Positions 22,346-35,959 of a stretch of 64,000 nt of DNA are shown piece by piece. A program made the position numbers and the translations under genes. Every line of letters starts with the position of its first letter. Positions within the stretch are counted from its first letter, which is position 1. The stretch comes from Amaurobius ferox. Taxonomy: Eukaryota > Arthropoda > Arachnida > Araneae > Amaurobiidae. The notes beneath the pieces are model-generated. The model did not search any database. It was not told the origin of the DNA and saw nothing but the letters and a program-made list of their open reading frames with translations. The stretch is taken from the NCBI GenBank assembly GCA_951213105.1, contig OX578147.1, forward strand, positions 126,524,822 to 126,588,821, given 5' to 3'.

Positions 22346-23989
22346 GTTTCGATCCAGTTTTTTATATATCTTATTTATCTTATATATATCTTTATATATC
22401 GTTTTTTATATATCTTATTTGTTTCACAGAAAATTGTATTTGACTTGTTTTAATATTTATGCTTATTTACTCTGCATTTTTCAATATAAAAATTATGTCG
22501 TAAAAAATATTTTTTCTAAGTTCATATTGTTTGAAATTAAATAAAAAGAAAATAAGCAAAACCTTTAATTATCTATATCATACAACTGAATGAGACTGGC
22601 GGACTGACTAAGTGATCAATTGCGCAGTCCAAACTACTGAAGGTAGAAACTTGAAAATTTCCATACAAGTGGAACTTGACCTATAAGTAATGAGAAAAAT
22701 AAAAAATATTGAAATTTTGTTCCAAATATTTGTAAATCGCTGAATGTTTTCTTCTAACATTCTTTCAGCTATAACTAGAAAATGGGTAGACGAACAAAAT
22801 TTTATTTTATACCATCCTGTGCGGAAGTAAATATATCCTACTTTTATAATGAACTAACTCCATTGGTATACAACCCAGCGTTCTTGATATATTTAAATTT
22901 ATATTTATATCAGACGATTTTCTATATTTAATAATTAAGTTATTATAGTTTTTATTCCATTTTATTCCATTGTTCCATTTGTATTATTCTTTAATACTCA
23001 CGGCAAGGCTAACTTGAATACGCAATCGGTTTTGCAAAAACTCACTCGAACCAAAACTTTTTTATTTCTCTCAAAAAACTAGCTCATTAAAATATTGAAA
23101 TTATTTTTATATATTCATAAATGGTACCCCATTTTCGATAAAGTAAGTATAAATTGTTTACATTTTTATACAGTAAGTTTCGACATTTAAGCGTTCAAAG
23201 TATTAACATTTTTCGTATTGCTCAAATTTCAGCCTGATACATTTTTCACGCCAAAAAGGGCGAAAGGAACTCATTTGAACAAAGGACTAATTTACTAGTT
23301 GCATAAGAGCACAGGTATTAATTATTATTCTATTTAACACGTTTTCTTTATTGGTAATAATTATGGTAAATAACTCATAGGTTGTATTTAATTCGTGCAA
23401 CCAATTTGCAACAATTTAATTAATATCCTCTAACAAAAGTTTTGAAATTCATATTGTAACAAAAGTTTTTTTTATTATTTTAATATTTAATTTAATTAAC
23501 TTTTAATTTTTTTCAGATACAATATTTTATTTAATTCTTTTAATTTATTAAATGAAACTAATCATTAATTATTGTAGTAAGTAGTTAAAGAGCTAACAAC
23601 TTTTTCACACACTAAGAAGCCTGTCTAAGGCGACCCCATATTACCTGGAATACATAAACTTTGAGACGTCGCTTAATACAGGATCTGTTTTTGAAAAATT
23701 GGAATGACATAATGATAATCAGCAACTGAGCTTCCAATGATTATCAGCAATGATAACCATTGGAAGGATAATCAGCAACTGTGCTTCCGGCATTTAATAT
23801 TTACGGTGCACGTTCATTTTAACTATATATTACCAAGAGGCGCTGAAAACAGGTTTTGAACTCGTTGAGTAAAACTTTCAATTACAATTACTTCAAGTGA
23901 TTGACGACAATAGCAGATTCTTTATTATTCTCTTGTTGAGCTACAGAAAAATATAGTTATATGGGATTGTGACATGCACCCTTTTTATA
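22346..23989. other. gene-less AT-rich stretch
   Basis: No exon or transposon domain recognised. A short direct repeat 'ggataatcagcaactg(a/t)gcttcc' occurs near 23714 and 23767. Confidence 0.45.
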
Positions 23990-23991
23990 TA

Positions 23992-24716
23992 CAGGGTGTA
24001 TATAAGCTGTTTTGACAAAATAAGAGGGATGATAGTAGTACCCATCAAGACGAACAATATTTACGATGGAACATAGGGTCGGATTCCACTCTGAGTATCA
24101 GAAAAGTGTAACTTCGAAACACGTCCAAACAAGCACAAGCCGTCACTTCGGACGACAAAGCCGTCGTTCCAGAGAAATATCACATCTCCTAAACATCACC
24201 GTCACGTCTAGTCATCCGACACTTCTTGAATGCCATATATCCCGGACGGTGGATTGGACGTAGTGGACCTGTGGCTTGGCCTCCACGCTCACCGGACCTC
24301 AACCCACTGGACTTCTTCAGGGGGCACATAAAATCATTGGTGTACGAGACGCCTGTGGACTTCGTAGAAAATTTCATCGCGATAATTGTTGTTGCAGAGG
24401 ACAGGATAAACACGACAGCAGGTGTCTTCGAAAGAGTGCGCCAGTCGTTCATTCGCCATTGTGAATTGTGCAACGGCACCCTTGTCCGTCAGTTTGAGCA
24501 TCTACTTTGAGTCTTTCTCTGGTGCAAACAAATGGGATTGTGCAACTTATGATTACGTTAATTCTCCTCATTTTCACTGTTGAAAGTTCAACTTTAACTT
24601 TACGCTTTTCTGACACTTACAGTGGATTGCGACCCTAGGTTCAATTGTAAATATTGTTCGTCTTGATGGGTACTATCATCACTCTTATTTTGTCAAAATA
24701 GTTTATATACACCCTG
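23992..24716 (+). mobile_element. mariner/Tc1-type transposon, internally deleted
   Basis: 725 bp with near-perfect terminal inverted repeats of about 70 bp (CAGGGTGTATATAAGC... and its complement) flanked by TA dinucleotides at 23990-23991 and 24717-24718, the classical target duplication. Only the C-terminal part of the transposase survives. Confidence 0.9.
24226..24510 (+). pseudogene. transposase C-terminal fragment (IS630-Tc1-mariner)
   Basis: 95 codons. The pattern RWIGRSGPVAWPPRSPDLN, followed by PLDFF, is the region around the third catalytic acid of Tc1/mariner transposases; the tail GVFERVRQSFIRHCELC is also typical. The helix-turn-helix and the first two acids are gone, so the copy cannot move by itself. 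Confidence 0.85.
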
Positions 24717-24719
24717 TAG

Positions 24720-25140
24720 ATATTCTTTTAGCAGTAGATTAAACAGAATGTTTTACTTTAGCAGATGTAGCTTAAGAAAAGTATGGTGATCGTAATAGAG
24801 TCACTACTCGAGTTTTCACCGTAAATACATCCGTGGAGTCCTCTGATACCAAAAGTGATTTCTATCGATATGTGGGTGGTGGACGTCAAATTGTTGGCTC
24901 CTCGTAATTTTGAAACCCCTCAAGTGATTTGGACCCAATTTTAGTGACAATTTCACACATTATGTAAATATAAACACAGAAAAATGTATGTAGTTCAGCT
25001 ATAAAACAGGAGATTTTGTCAAAATCAGTGACCTTTCGTAATCTCAAAAACCACTTATGTGATTTCAATCCAATTTGGGTTGCATGCAGTGTATATTGTG
25101 TAGATGTGAATACAGAAGACAAATTTTTAAAAATGTATAT
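24720..25140. other. gene-less stretch
   Basis: Contains two related sentences ('cctcgtaattttgaaacccc' and 'cgtaatctcaaaaaccactt' contexts) about 135 bp apart, a degenerate tandem repeat. No gene recognised. Confidence 0.35.
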
Positions 25141-25144
25141 CCCT

Positions 25145-25490
25145 CACAGCAAAGATCGTCACATGTGTGACAGTGACGTTGTATTCACGTGACACCTGGG
25201 TCACAATGTGACATCATATTTGTGATTTCTATGCGACGTTACGTATTTGTAACTTTGTAACTTCATTGTGACTATATTCTGTGACGTTTCCACAATTTAA
25301 TTATCACGTAACAATGTGACGACATTACAATGGCAATTGCAATGTGACGTCACAAACAAGTTCAATATGCGACATAACAAACGATCATGAAAATGACCAA
25401 AATGGCTTCGCTGTGACCTCAATATGACATTGCCGAGACGTACTACGACGTCCTAAAGTCACAGTGTGATGTAAATCTTACGTCACTATG
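25145..25490. repeat. degenerate TGTGAC/GTCACA motif array
   Basis: More than twenty irregularly spaced GTGAC, GTCAC or TGACG pentamers in both orientations within about 345 bp. No fixed period and no open reading frame. Confidence 0.7.
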
Positions 25491-25494
25491 AAAA

Positions 25495-26400
25495 GAAAAT
25501 GCTGTTAGGGTATATAGTTTGGCTCAGAGATCGAATATCTACCTGTTTCACGTGGAACGTCTCGAAATTGCTCTATCCTCTTTTTTAATAGCATCTTTGA
25601 TTGGGGGTATCTCTGGTTGAATGCGGAACATTACGAAAAATGTAAACACTTTTGACAATTATATCCTCAAACCTAATAGTTACAAATGTTAACAATTTTT
25701 ACTTATTTTGTAGGAAATAGGATGTAGTTTATGAATATTTAAAAATAAATTAAGTATTTTAATAATTTAAATTTTTTTTAATCTTAAATGTTTTTGTCCG
25801 AGCGAATTTTTACCCCACCTTACTTAATTTCACTTGAAAAGTCTTATGAACTGTAAAACATAGTTGAACACAATAAACGACAAAAATGTGATCGAAAATA
25901 CGCAGTATCTAGATCATTAATTTGCTTTTACAAGCTCTTATAGTTTTCGAGAAATCATCAAGTTTAAGAAGATTGAAAGTTTTCCGTTTTTCAAGTTTAT
26001 AATGCGAAAACTCAAAGCAGCTATGAACTACATTGGCGTCCCAAATTATGTTTACATACACAAAAACACTGATTCTTCAGCAACTATTCAATATAATTGA
26101 GTGAATTTTTTTGGAAGTAGCATCATAACGCGGTAAATATAAACTGAAAAATCGAATATGAGTGTATATAATGCAAAACTAATTATGAATGAATTAAAAT
26201 TGAAATAATGTGTGACGAGGAGATTTTAGAAAAAGCAATAATAACCTGGAAGCAAATGCATACTTTTGACTTTAATAGGGAATGTAATCTCCCCTAAGTC
26301 GTATACACATATCACAATGCAATTTTATACTCTCCATAATTAATTTAGTTAATATCATATTTAACTTAGTTAACTCCATAGTTAATTTTAGTTTGAGGTT
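25495..26400. other. gene-less AT-rich stretch
   Basis: Nothing recognised. Confidence 0.4.
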
Positions 26401-27335
26401 TTAAGTTCCACTCCTCAGCGGTCTTCAAGCCATTGAGATCTCTAGGAGGAGGATTTCGCCGTGGAATTCCCGTCCCAGAAATTCTCAACCAGATTCATAT
26501 CAGAAGATTTGACTGGCCAGTTTATTCACTCAATGCCTTTGCTTTCAAAAAATTCATCAACCAGGTTTACTCGATGTGTAAGTGCATTTTCTTCCATAGA
26601 AAGAATATCAGATTCATATGCACCTCTAAAAAGTTTTACGTGGCCGTTCTAAGATTTCATTTCAATATCTCTGGTTGGACACGGGTCCTCTGTCGAACAC
26701 GTGCAGGGGAGTACGTCCATTGATCATTATGACTCATCAGATCTGAACCGCCGTAGAGCTCAGATTCCCTGATAATGATAGGAATATTTCAAAGTTCCTG
26801 TCTCCCTCCAGATATAAACGCGTTTAGAATCGTAGGTGAAACTGAACCTTGAATTGTTACTGAAGAGAACACAGGCCCATTGTTGTTGCCTCTAGGTCTG
26901 ATGTTCTCTGCACCAATACAGACGGGCCCTCTTATATTGTGAGTTCAGTGAAGCACTTACCATTGGATTTCTGTCATAAAGGCCTTTTCCATTAAGTCTT
27001 CTGTATACAGTTTGTCACGATGCTAAAATTCCAGTGGCAGCTGCAAGCTCTAAACTCAGATGCCTAGGGGTCGACATCCTGTTGTGACAAGTAGTAAACG
27101 ACAGATACTCTTGAGAAGCAGCTGTTATTCTTCTACAGTCTTGTCCAGGCCTTGTTCAGAATCTTGAAATCGTTTCCAGAGGGAAAAGACTGTCTGTCGT
27201 GAGACATTCGCCCATCTTGCCACTTCCATCAAAGTGTGCCCAACCTCTAAACGACCAACAGTTCGCTATCTTAAAATTCTTCCAAATGATACTTTGGTGC
27301 CATAAAAATTGGATTTGAGTCGATAAAAACCGAGA
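26400..27335 (-). pseudogene. Tc1-like transposase relic
   Basis: Read on the minus strand in broken frames: GRITAASQEYLSF-like, RMSTPRHLSLELAAATG, QTVYRRLNGKGLY, RARLYWCREHQ, QQWACVLFSNNSRFS, and KRVYIWRE. These are in the order of Tc1 transposases from the second helix-turn-helix through the catalytic core. Several stops and frameshifts; terminal repeats not found. Confidence 0.85.
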
Positions 27336-29560
27336 TTATTTCAGACGTTCGCAGGGAACCTTGCTTCACACCCAGTACTTTCGCCGCCTTTGGATAACGT
27401 AACACCATTATTTGCAGAAACAGTTTAAACAAATTAGGTTCTATATAAATAATTAGATTTCAGATTGGTTGTCCATTCCATGAAATATCATTATTTTTAT
27501 GTATGTAAAGATTATTTTGGACACTAGTGTATAAGAAACAATTTGTAGTCCTTTAAAAGTCGTATAAGGATATATAATTGGATTTGAGATCGGGATCTTT
27601 ATTTTTGAAATAGAGTGGTTATAATTTCGATATTTTGAGCTATTTTTAAAAGTAGTTATAATTTGAATATTTTAATATTTTGAGCTATTTTTAAAAGGAG
27701 GTTCTTTTAAGGTTCTTTTAAGGAGGTTCTTTTTTAAAGGAGGAAATTCGATATTTAATATTATGAACTATCTTGAAAATGTCTAAAGAAAATCACAAAG
27801 AAAAACGTTATTCACGCAAAACCATTTCGGCTACATTGGAATCCACGGCCGATTTTCCCTCGTGTTTTTAAATCGCAAGTCAAAGCCTTACAAATAAACT
27901 ATACAACTTTCATGAAAACGTGACTGTCACTTATTCTAAGTCCTTCATCAGAACAAATGAAACATTGAAATCTGTAGAATATTAAAATTTGAATGTCAAA
28001 AGGAGAGTCATTCCGCGGTTGATCGCAAATATCGATTGTCAGATCTCGTGAACAAGGATTTTATTTCCTAGAATGTCATTTATGTACTCTGAGTTTTGAC
28101 AAATGTTTCGTTGTAGGTCACAACTTGCTTTGACTGGCTTGTTTTAAATAATAAATGTATCTTTTTAGACTATTACGTAAATGAAAAAAGATGATTGTTT
28201 CTAGTGCTATAGTAGCTTTAAGGTCTGAGAATGTTGAGCTTTATTTTAATGCTGATTCTCTATACAACTCCATGATAATTAAGTAGTACAAAAGCAGCTG
28301 TAGTCGTGTTATAAAATATTCTTTTCAAATTGATAATAGTAGAAAAATCATCCTTTTCTGGAGCTAAAGTATTCGTTAAAGAAATTCAATAAAATATGTT
28401 TGAATGTTTGAGAATTTACTGCATTAAAATGCCAATAGGCCGTCCAGTTAATAGTAAGGGAAATGCATATTTGTACAAAAGAAATTAAATTACACGTTAA
28501 AATATCCTTTCAACCTAGCCATTTTTTCGACTAAGGTCCAACAGCTTAACTTCGTTATCTTTATAGTACATCCTTGTAAAGAAACACAACATTATTTCGG
28601 CATTTATTTGAACGATTAAAAATACAACAAAATAATCCATACAACAAGAAAATGATAAAACAAAAGGAGATTCTTTTTCCGGAATTTCTTGTAACAAAGC
28701 AAGAAGCATCAGTCCTGCCTGGAAAAGTTGCACATGATGATATTACCAGGTATGCAAGGCAAGAACTTTTTATGACTTTTCGAAAGCTTTGCTCTTTTGT
28801 TGATGAAGCTTTTGGCGTTTTTGTCCCATCGGCAGCGATTTTTTAAAACCTATCAAGATATTTTTCGATCAATTAGTACATTAATCACACTGATACATAA
28901 TAGATATCAATCACTGTGAAGCAAATGGAAACATGCTATATATTAATAAAATCATTGACTGATTTATGAACTGTATTTATATACTACTCAAAAAACCCAA
29001 CAAAAATCACATTTTTATTGCATATAATAGTCATCTTATGGACAGATTCGCGTTTTTTATTTGCCGTCAGCATGAAATACCGGATACCTGCACTGGCAGC
29101 AATAGAAAAAAAAACTTGCTATTTGCCACAATTTTGCGAGCCTGTATGGAGACCATTCAGCCCAACCGCACAATCGACACTGAAGTAGGGGTTTAACACT
29201 AAAGGTTGAAAGGAATGTGTCGGTCCACATAAAAGTTGACAAAATGTGGCACATGCAATTTTCTTGCTATCATTTCGAATACGGACTGTCTAAGCAAACT
29301 ATCACATAAAAAATACGAAACCGTTTCATAGATGCTGTAATCCGTAATGGAGCGTAATTCGAACGCAGAAATTTTACATGGAATTGTGGCATGGTAAAAT
29401 TTTCCCGCAAAAATATCTGGAAGCCGCTTGTCAACTGCGTTCTATAAATTAAAATACCTTTACTCTCTTGCATAATTAATGAACGAGAGGGTTAGTTGTA
29501 ATTGGTTTGTATTATTTTAGAATCAATATTACTTTATAAAGAAACTTTAGAAGTGCACAT
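27336..29560. other. gene-less stretch
   Basis: 27590-27750 has a short degenerate repeat ('atattttgagctatttttaaaag'). A 64-codon frame at 28652-28846 and others have no homology or splice context. 29040-29100 repeats part of 3200-3300 inverted. Confidence 0.4.
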
Positions 29561-29566
29561 ATATAC

Positions 29567-29768
29567 CTGATATGATATATGACTCATGTCGAATTTCTTT
29601 AATGGCATTAAGTACACTGGCAAGAATTCTAGAGAGGCAATTGCGTTCATGTTCTGCACTTGATTGAGGAGTAAAATGGCTTCTGCTCTGTAAGAGTAGT
29701 CTTGGTTTAGGACAAGTACTTGAATCACCGCCCCTTTCACATTCAGAACGGTCGAAGGGAGTTTAGAA
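29567..29768 (-). CDS. possible internal exon of an unknown gene
   Basis: On the minus strand an acceptor 'ctcttattgtag' is followed by an open phase (SKLPSTVLNVKGAVIQVLVL ... SLEFLPVYLMPLKKFD) and a donor TCAG|GTATAT at 29567/29566. The composition looks like a globular protein rather than repeat DNA, but I do not recognise it. No partner exon was identified with confidence. Confidence 0.3.
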
Positions 29769-29803
29769 CTACAATAAGAGAAAAAATGTAATAATTAGAA
29801 AAA

Positions 29804-31400
29804 TTATCCGATAGGAAATGTTTCCCACAAGGTGTAATCATGCCCCCACTGCAGCATTCGTGCACTAGTCCTTACTGCTGTGGGAATAAGGCAAGTTTTC
29901 CTATTGCCACTGCTGAAACGGATATATTGGGCTCTAATACTAGCGAAACCTGCATATAGATACTGGTTGATGTAGTGGTAGCAAGATTCCAAATAAATTA
30001 AATAAAAAATTTGGAATATTTTATCTGTCAAAGGGTTTTAAACATTTGGTATAAGGACAAACACTTTAAAATTATCATATTTCATTTTATTCTATTACCA
30101 ACTTATGACCTAATGGTTTGGGCCTTAACCACTGAATAATGGATCAGTACTTAAACAATAACGACGCGGTGACATTTTAAAAATCATCAAATGTGTATCC
30201 CATTATCGTGTATATGCTATTATACCACATTTTTCACAAGTTAATTAAAGCATGCGTTTTTGAGGAAGATATGCATTCATTTGATCCAGCAAAAATAATT
30301 TGTTAATTGAAATATAGTGTAAATAAATACATGCAACAAGATCATTTTTAAAAGGCTGTGTTAAAAAAAAGTTTATTCAGAATACGGGGAAACGATTTAG
30401 AGACCTATTTAGCTACACACAGGAGGGGGGAGGGGGTATGGCTGGCATGGCTGACAATTTTTTTACATGGATCTGCGTATGTGATGTCATGGGAATGTCT
30501 GCGCATGGGATGTCAAAATGCGTACAAACGCGCGCATTTTGTTCTCGGACTCTCTGAAGAGACTAAGAACCTCTTTGGACGTCACTGAGGAAGCTGTGCA
30601 TAGCACAATTAAAATTCTCTGCGCAGATTATTTACGTCTGAATATTGCAACTTCAAAATTAACAAACAATTTTTAATTGTAATAATGGGAAAAGTTTCGT
30701 TTTGGCAACGGCTCTCAAAGTCCTCTCTGGTCCGTGCGTCACGAATGACAAAACGCTAAGTTCACCGACGTCAGGCTGACAACCTTTTGATTGGTTATCG
30801 GGCTGATCCCAACCTTATATTAAAGAACCTTGGCTTCACAGCTGAATTCATCTCGAAAATCCAATTTTACAGAAATCGCCAAGGCAATGGAAACGCGCCA
30901 AAACCCCAAGATCAAATTCAGCCATTCGTGAAACAACTGCTTAAACTTATCATCTTAAGATCAGTATTTAATTTCTAAAATACCACTAAATATTCAACTT
31001 AAGGTTTCGAATTGTTACGAGCTCGAATAAAAATATGTACAAGTTCATAAAGTTCGAAATTAGCATGTTAAATAAATTTCAAGGGATACTATTGGCTGTT
31101 TCAAACTAAGCTATTCTACAGTTCTATACATTAAGCGCAGTTTTTATTTATCACTCGTATGTGAAAAAACATTGAAATGAGGCTTAGAAAATTAAGAATA
31201 CTTGAAAAAGTTCTGCACAATCTTACAACATGATTATAGTGATAGATAATATTTCGTGTACTTCGTTTTATTTACACTGTGAGCAGTCTAAGTACGAGTG
31301 TACGATTGCTCGAAGATTGCTTATTTTGAATTGTCGAAGCTTGCTGTTTAAGTTGCAAGCTTAATCAAGAATCGCAAACAACTTTGGATAGAATCGTGAT
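29804..31400. other. mostly gene-less stretch
   Basis: A minus-strand frame at 29804-30031 (GNRKTCLIPTAVRTSARMLQ) has protein-like composition but no identified family. Nothing else recognised. Confidence 0.3.
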
Positions 31401-31479
31401 ACTTCTAAGAACTAAAAAGGTCAGTCAATAATTTCATATTCTTCTCATTTATTTGCTGCACCTTTTGTATAAGGTAGTG

Positions 31480-31870
31480 CCACACAAACTGGTATGTGTA
31501 CCCCTGGAAATACGCAAACCACTGTTTAAGAAAAAGGGGTACGCGATCGAATTTTTTAACTTTAGCTTTTTACTATCAGGGGCAATTCTTTGAAACAAAA
31601 ATTCTATATACAAAAATGGATTAGAGATAAATTGTAGGATAGCATCCAGTATTACCACAGTAGGAGAAACAAAGGATACGCGATCGAAATTTTTAATTTT
31701 AGCATTTTACTACCAGAGGCAATTCTTTAAAATAAAAAATTCTGTATACACGAAAGAACTAGAGACAAATTGTAGGATAGATTTCGGTATTACCACAGTT
31801 TGAGAAACAAACGGATTGAGATCGATTTTTTTAACTTCTCTTTTTTACTATCGATCTTTTAAAAAAAACA
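31480..31870. repeat. degenerate tandem repeat, about 138-bp unit x3
   Basis: The marker 'acgcgatcga' at 31541 and 31678 and a diverged 'gagatcgat' near 31818, each followed by 'ttttaactttagcttttta'-type and 'aaattgtaggatag' blocks. Confidence 0.7.
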
Positions 31871-32512
31871 AAAAACTATGTACAAAAAGATATTGGAGAT
31901 AGTTCGTAGTTAAAATTCCAGTTTTAGAATTCAGAATATGCTGTATTAGCTACAACTAGCAGCTGATCAATTCAATTTCACAACAAAAATCTCTTAAGTT
32001 GTTTTTCATGCAGATTGATTTTAATACTAATTGAATCGTTGCGTTTTTGTTACTAATTAGAGCTGTTTGTTCTTCAGCTAAAGAACCTACGACTGGCTGA
32101 AAACATTGAAAACGAATTGGAGTTACATTTGCTGTTACTTTTGTAATATACGAAAATTTTTTACTTTTCACTTTCCCTACAGTACATAATGTCTTTTATT
32201 CGTAAAAATAATATATTATGATTGGATCAATATCTGACTCGGATGTTGATGGATGTACACAAGAGGTTTTTCTAAAGGAAAGTATTTCCGTTAGATGTAA
32301 ACAATGAAAAATTATCGATGCGCCGCCAGAAAGGCTTTGTCATCGATTTCCATTAAGGTGGCTAAAATGTATCTACAGTTGTATTGTTTATTAATTTTCG
32401 TGTAATATTTCACCACCAAGTCAGAGAAATTTTGTTGCGCATGAAAATTTTTAACAGCGTACAAGAATATTTATTGTTCATTAATTAGAAAATGAAAGGT
32501 GACGTACATTTT
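31871..32512. other. gene-less stretch
   Basis: Nothing recognised. Confidence 0.4.
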
Positions 32513-33436
32513 TAACACTTTCCAACAGTTGAAAAATGTTTATGACTTTGGTCATTCTATCTGTCTGTCCGTTCGCACGATAACTGCAATAAAAATGACT
32601 TTATCGAAACGAAATTTTAGTATGTTGTTGAGACGGTCAATGAAATGTTTGGAAATGAAAATTAATGATATCACTCAATTAGTTTCAGATTTAACCCGAG
32701 TTGAAAAAATGAAATATATTGATCCCTTTGAGACTTCATTTTTTAAACATTTTTAAACGAAGTTAAAATTCACAAATTACCTCGAAGATTTTAGGAAATA
32801 TTCAAATTATCACATAAAATGTGCAAAAAGTTTTACCAAAATTTTTCTTGCACATTTTTTTTTTGCACATTTTTGTTCGGTAGTTTTTTAAATAAAAATT
32901 GAAATAATAATTACAACCATGATATATAAAGAGATCACGTGACTCATTGCAAAATAAAATATGACTTCCATTTTTCCGCTGTTACCATAGATGTTTAAAG
33001 GTTATTTAAATTTTTATTTTGTGTTGCATCCGTTCTACAACCGCTTTATTTTTGAGTACTATCTGTGAATCTAAATTCTGTACCAATGCAATTACAATAT
33101 TTTTTTATTATAAATTATTACTAAACTTTAATTATTTAGCTCTGAAATCTGAAATATAAGTCATATGAATGAAATATTCATTGATTTTACATTGAAAGGC
33201 AGAAGATTTGTATATTGATCACGTCATTTGAATAAAGTACATTTTTGTATAATGAGCATTGTCTTTTTCGAAGAAATTCAAAGTTATCAAGTATAATAAA
33301 TTACTGTAGAACTATGATGATTTTTAAAATATCAGCGTTGAAAGTATCACATTTTAGAGATGTTTAAATAAAATTGCATTTCAGTTGGAAAGTGTTTCAT
33401 AATTTATGCTTTATGCATGACTGATCTTTCTTGTTC
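32513..33436 (+). repeat. dispersed repeat family R1, complete copy
   Basis: Head 'aacactttccaacagttgaa' and tail 'cagttggaaagtgtttcata' are inverted relatives of each other, which suggests short terminal inverted repeats. Internal sequence matches 1360-2330. Confidence 0.65.
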
Positions 33437-33773
33437 GACTTTACTTCTGGCGTACTGATTACAAACAATGTGTATATGTTTTAGAATAAGTGTCTGTTAA
33501 TATAATTGTCACGTGTAAACCCTAATACCTTAATAATTTTATTTATTTTTATTATTCAATTACAGAAAAAAATGACAAATTGTATGTTTTCGCAAGCTTT
33601 TGTAAATACTTCTGGAGCCCCGGGCACAGGTTCGTGGAACCGCTGAACCCTGATTTGAAATCTACTAGGGTTAATTCCCATAACTCCGTTGGTTCTGACT
33701 GTACAACTTTAATGAAAAATGCCAGAGATTTTTGTTTTACTTTCTATGCAGAACATTCATATATAAAAATAAA

Positions 33774-34107
33774 AAATCTGATGTGGGCACCAAATGACTT
33801 TCCTTATATAATGCAATGAATTTACTACTTTTACAGTAAAAAAAAAATAGATTATTCTTATAGTAGATACTTATATTTTTCCAAGATATTGAAAAATAAT
33901 TTTAAGATTTTTTTTAATTAACGAAAAACTCGCCAAATGGATAAAAAGGACGCTAAATCAATGAAAATGACGACTAATTGACGAAAATTCAATATCTTGG
34001 AAAAAATATAAATATCTACTACAAAAATAATCTATTTTTTTACTGTAAAAGTAGTAAAGTCATTGCATTATATAAGGAAAGTCATGTGCTGTCCACATCA
34101 GATTATT
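33774..34107. repeat. foldback (MITE-like) element, about 125-bp arms
   Basis: The left arm 'aatctgatgtggg...' through 'tccaagatattgaa' is complementary to 33989-34107, leaving a loop of about 90 bp. Arms are about 90% identical by eye. Confidence 0.85.
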
Positions 34108-34287
34108 TTACTAACTTGCTTTGCGGTATATACATTAAACTTATACAGTATACCTGCCATTACAATACATGCTTATACAATATATACAATATATATAATA
34201 CTTATACAACTATGAAAATATACTGGTTAATTATAATTATGTTTATAATGTTTATTATTATAATGTTTATTATTAATTATAATGTTT

Positions 34288-34615
34288 TCTTAGCGGGCGG
34301 GCGTAGCGAGGTAAGCCCGCAAACCGAGCGTAGATCCATGTTCGAATTGCTACATCACTCTATGAGCCGCAGAACACCTGTTGCATAAACGGCTGTTGCT
34401 ACGTGCGACCTCCGATAGCCAGCGGGGCCGGATTCTGTGATTTTTTTTAGCGGGCGTAGATCCATGTTCGAATTGCTACATCACTCTATGAGCCACGAAG
34501 CATCTGTTGCACAAAAAGCTGTTGCTACGTGCGACCTCCGACAGCCAGCGGGGCCGGATTCTGTGATGTTTTCTTAGCGAGCAAAGTAAGCGGGCATAGA
34601 ACCATGTTCGCATTA
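34288..34615 (+). repeat. tandem repeat, about 135-bp unit x2.4
   Basis: The sequence 'agatccatgttcgaattgct ... tgcgacctccga(c/t)agccagcggggccgg' occurs at about 34331 and 34449; a third partial copy starts near 34590. Confidence 0.8.
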
Positions 34616-34645
34616 CTAGCTCTTACACAAACATCAAAACTAGCT

Positions 34646-35302
34646 GTTGCACATCATCATTGTGTTGCACAAACATCATCTACCAAATTTTGTGAAATTT
34701 GGTCTATTAGTAGTTTAGCTAGAGTGAATACATAACATTTTTACGGGCCATTCCGCAAAAAAAAGCGGGTTCTGTTTTTACGAATCTTACCAAAAACTAA
34801 TCAGCACCAGGGTCTCACCCAAGTGAATTACCTACGAAATTTTATGAAATTCGGTCCATTAGTTTTTTAGTTAGAGTTATACATACATTGTACAGACAGA
34901 CACACACACAGATGTCACGTTAAAAGTAGTTTTTTCGTATTCTAGAGTTCTCGAAATGTGTAGATCCGTCAAAAACTCGAGTTGCAATTTTCGTCATGAT
35001 TCCAATACTTTCCCTATATATTACCATGTATTGCAGGGAAAGTAATAGCTGATAATTTCTATTCCTACTTGACATCCCTTTTTACTTTCCCTGCAATACA
35101 TGGTAATGTACATTGATCTACACATTGTACTGTACTAATAGTGCTATACTATACTAATAGTACTATACTATACCAAAAATTCCATTCCACAGGATGGCCG
35201 AAAACGTCATTGAAAGAAGATCTAGAATCTTAGTCATTTTGTTGGATCTAGCTGCCAGAGCCGGTCTTGAAGTTGGAGAGATTCGTGATGCATTAATTAG
35301 AA
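34646..35302 (+). repeat. 657-bp tandem duplication, unit 1
   Basis: Nearly identical to 35303-35959. It contains an R2 repeat, an inverted pair 'ttaccatgtattgcaggg' / 'ccctgcaatacatggtaa', and a truncated first part (35194-35302) of the small reading frame completed in unit 2. One difference seen is cagGatgg versus cagAatgg just before its ATG. Confidence 0.95.
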
Positions 35303-35959
35303 GTTGCACATCATCATTGTGTTGCACAAACATCATCTACCAAATTTTGTGAAATTTGGTCTATTAGTAGTTTAGCTAGAGTGAATACATAACATTTTTA
35401 CGGGCCATTCCGCAAAAAAAAGCGGGTTCTGTTTTTACGAATCTTACCAAAAACTAATCAGCACCAGGGTCTCACCCAAGTGAATTACCTACGAAATTTT
35501 ATGAAATTCGGTCCATTAGTTTTTTAGTTAGAGTTATACATACATTGTACAGACAGACACACACACAGATGTCACGTTAAAAGTAGTTTTTTCGTATTCT
35601 AGAGTTCTCGAAATGTGTAGATCCGTCAAAAACTCGAGTTGCAATTTTCGTCATGATTCCAATACTTTCCCTATATATTACCATGTATTGCAGGGAAAGT
35701 AATAGCTGATAATTTCTATTCCTACTTGACATCCCTTTTTACTTTCCCTGCAATACATGGTAATGTACATTGATCTACACATTGTACTGTACTAATAGTG
35801 CTATACTATACTAATAGTACTATACTATACCAAAAATTCCATTCCACAGAATGGCCGAAAACGTCATTGAAAGAAGATCTAGAATCTTAGTCATTTTGTT
35901 GGATCTAGCTGCCAGAGCCGGTCTTGAAGTTGGAGAGATTCGTGATGCATTAATTAGAA
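35303..35959 (+). repeat. 657-bp tandem duplication, unit 2
   Basis: Second copy; unlike unit 1 it runs on into the rest of the 35851-36027 reading frame, so this is the ancestral right edge. Confidence 0.95.

Noticed and set aside
28652..28846. 64-codon plus-strand frame
   Set aside because: No splice context, homology or codon bias to separate it from chance.
33978..34388. 136-codon frame
   Set aside because: Made of a foldback arm, an AT-rich tract and a tandem repeat; not a gene.
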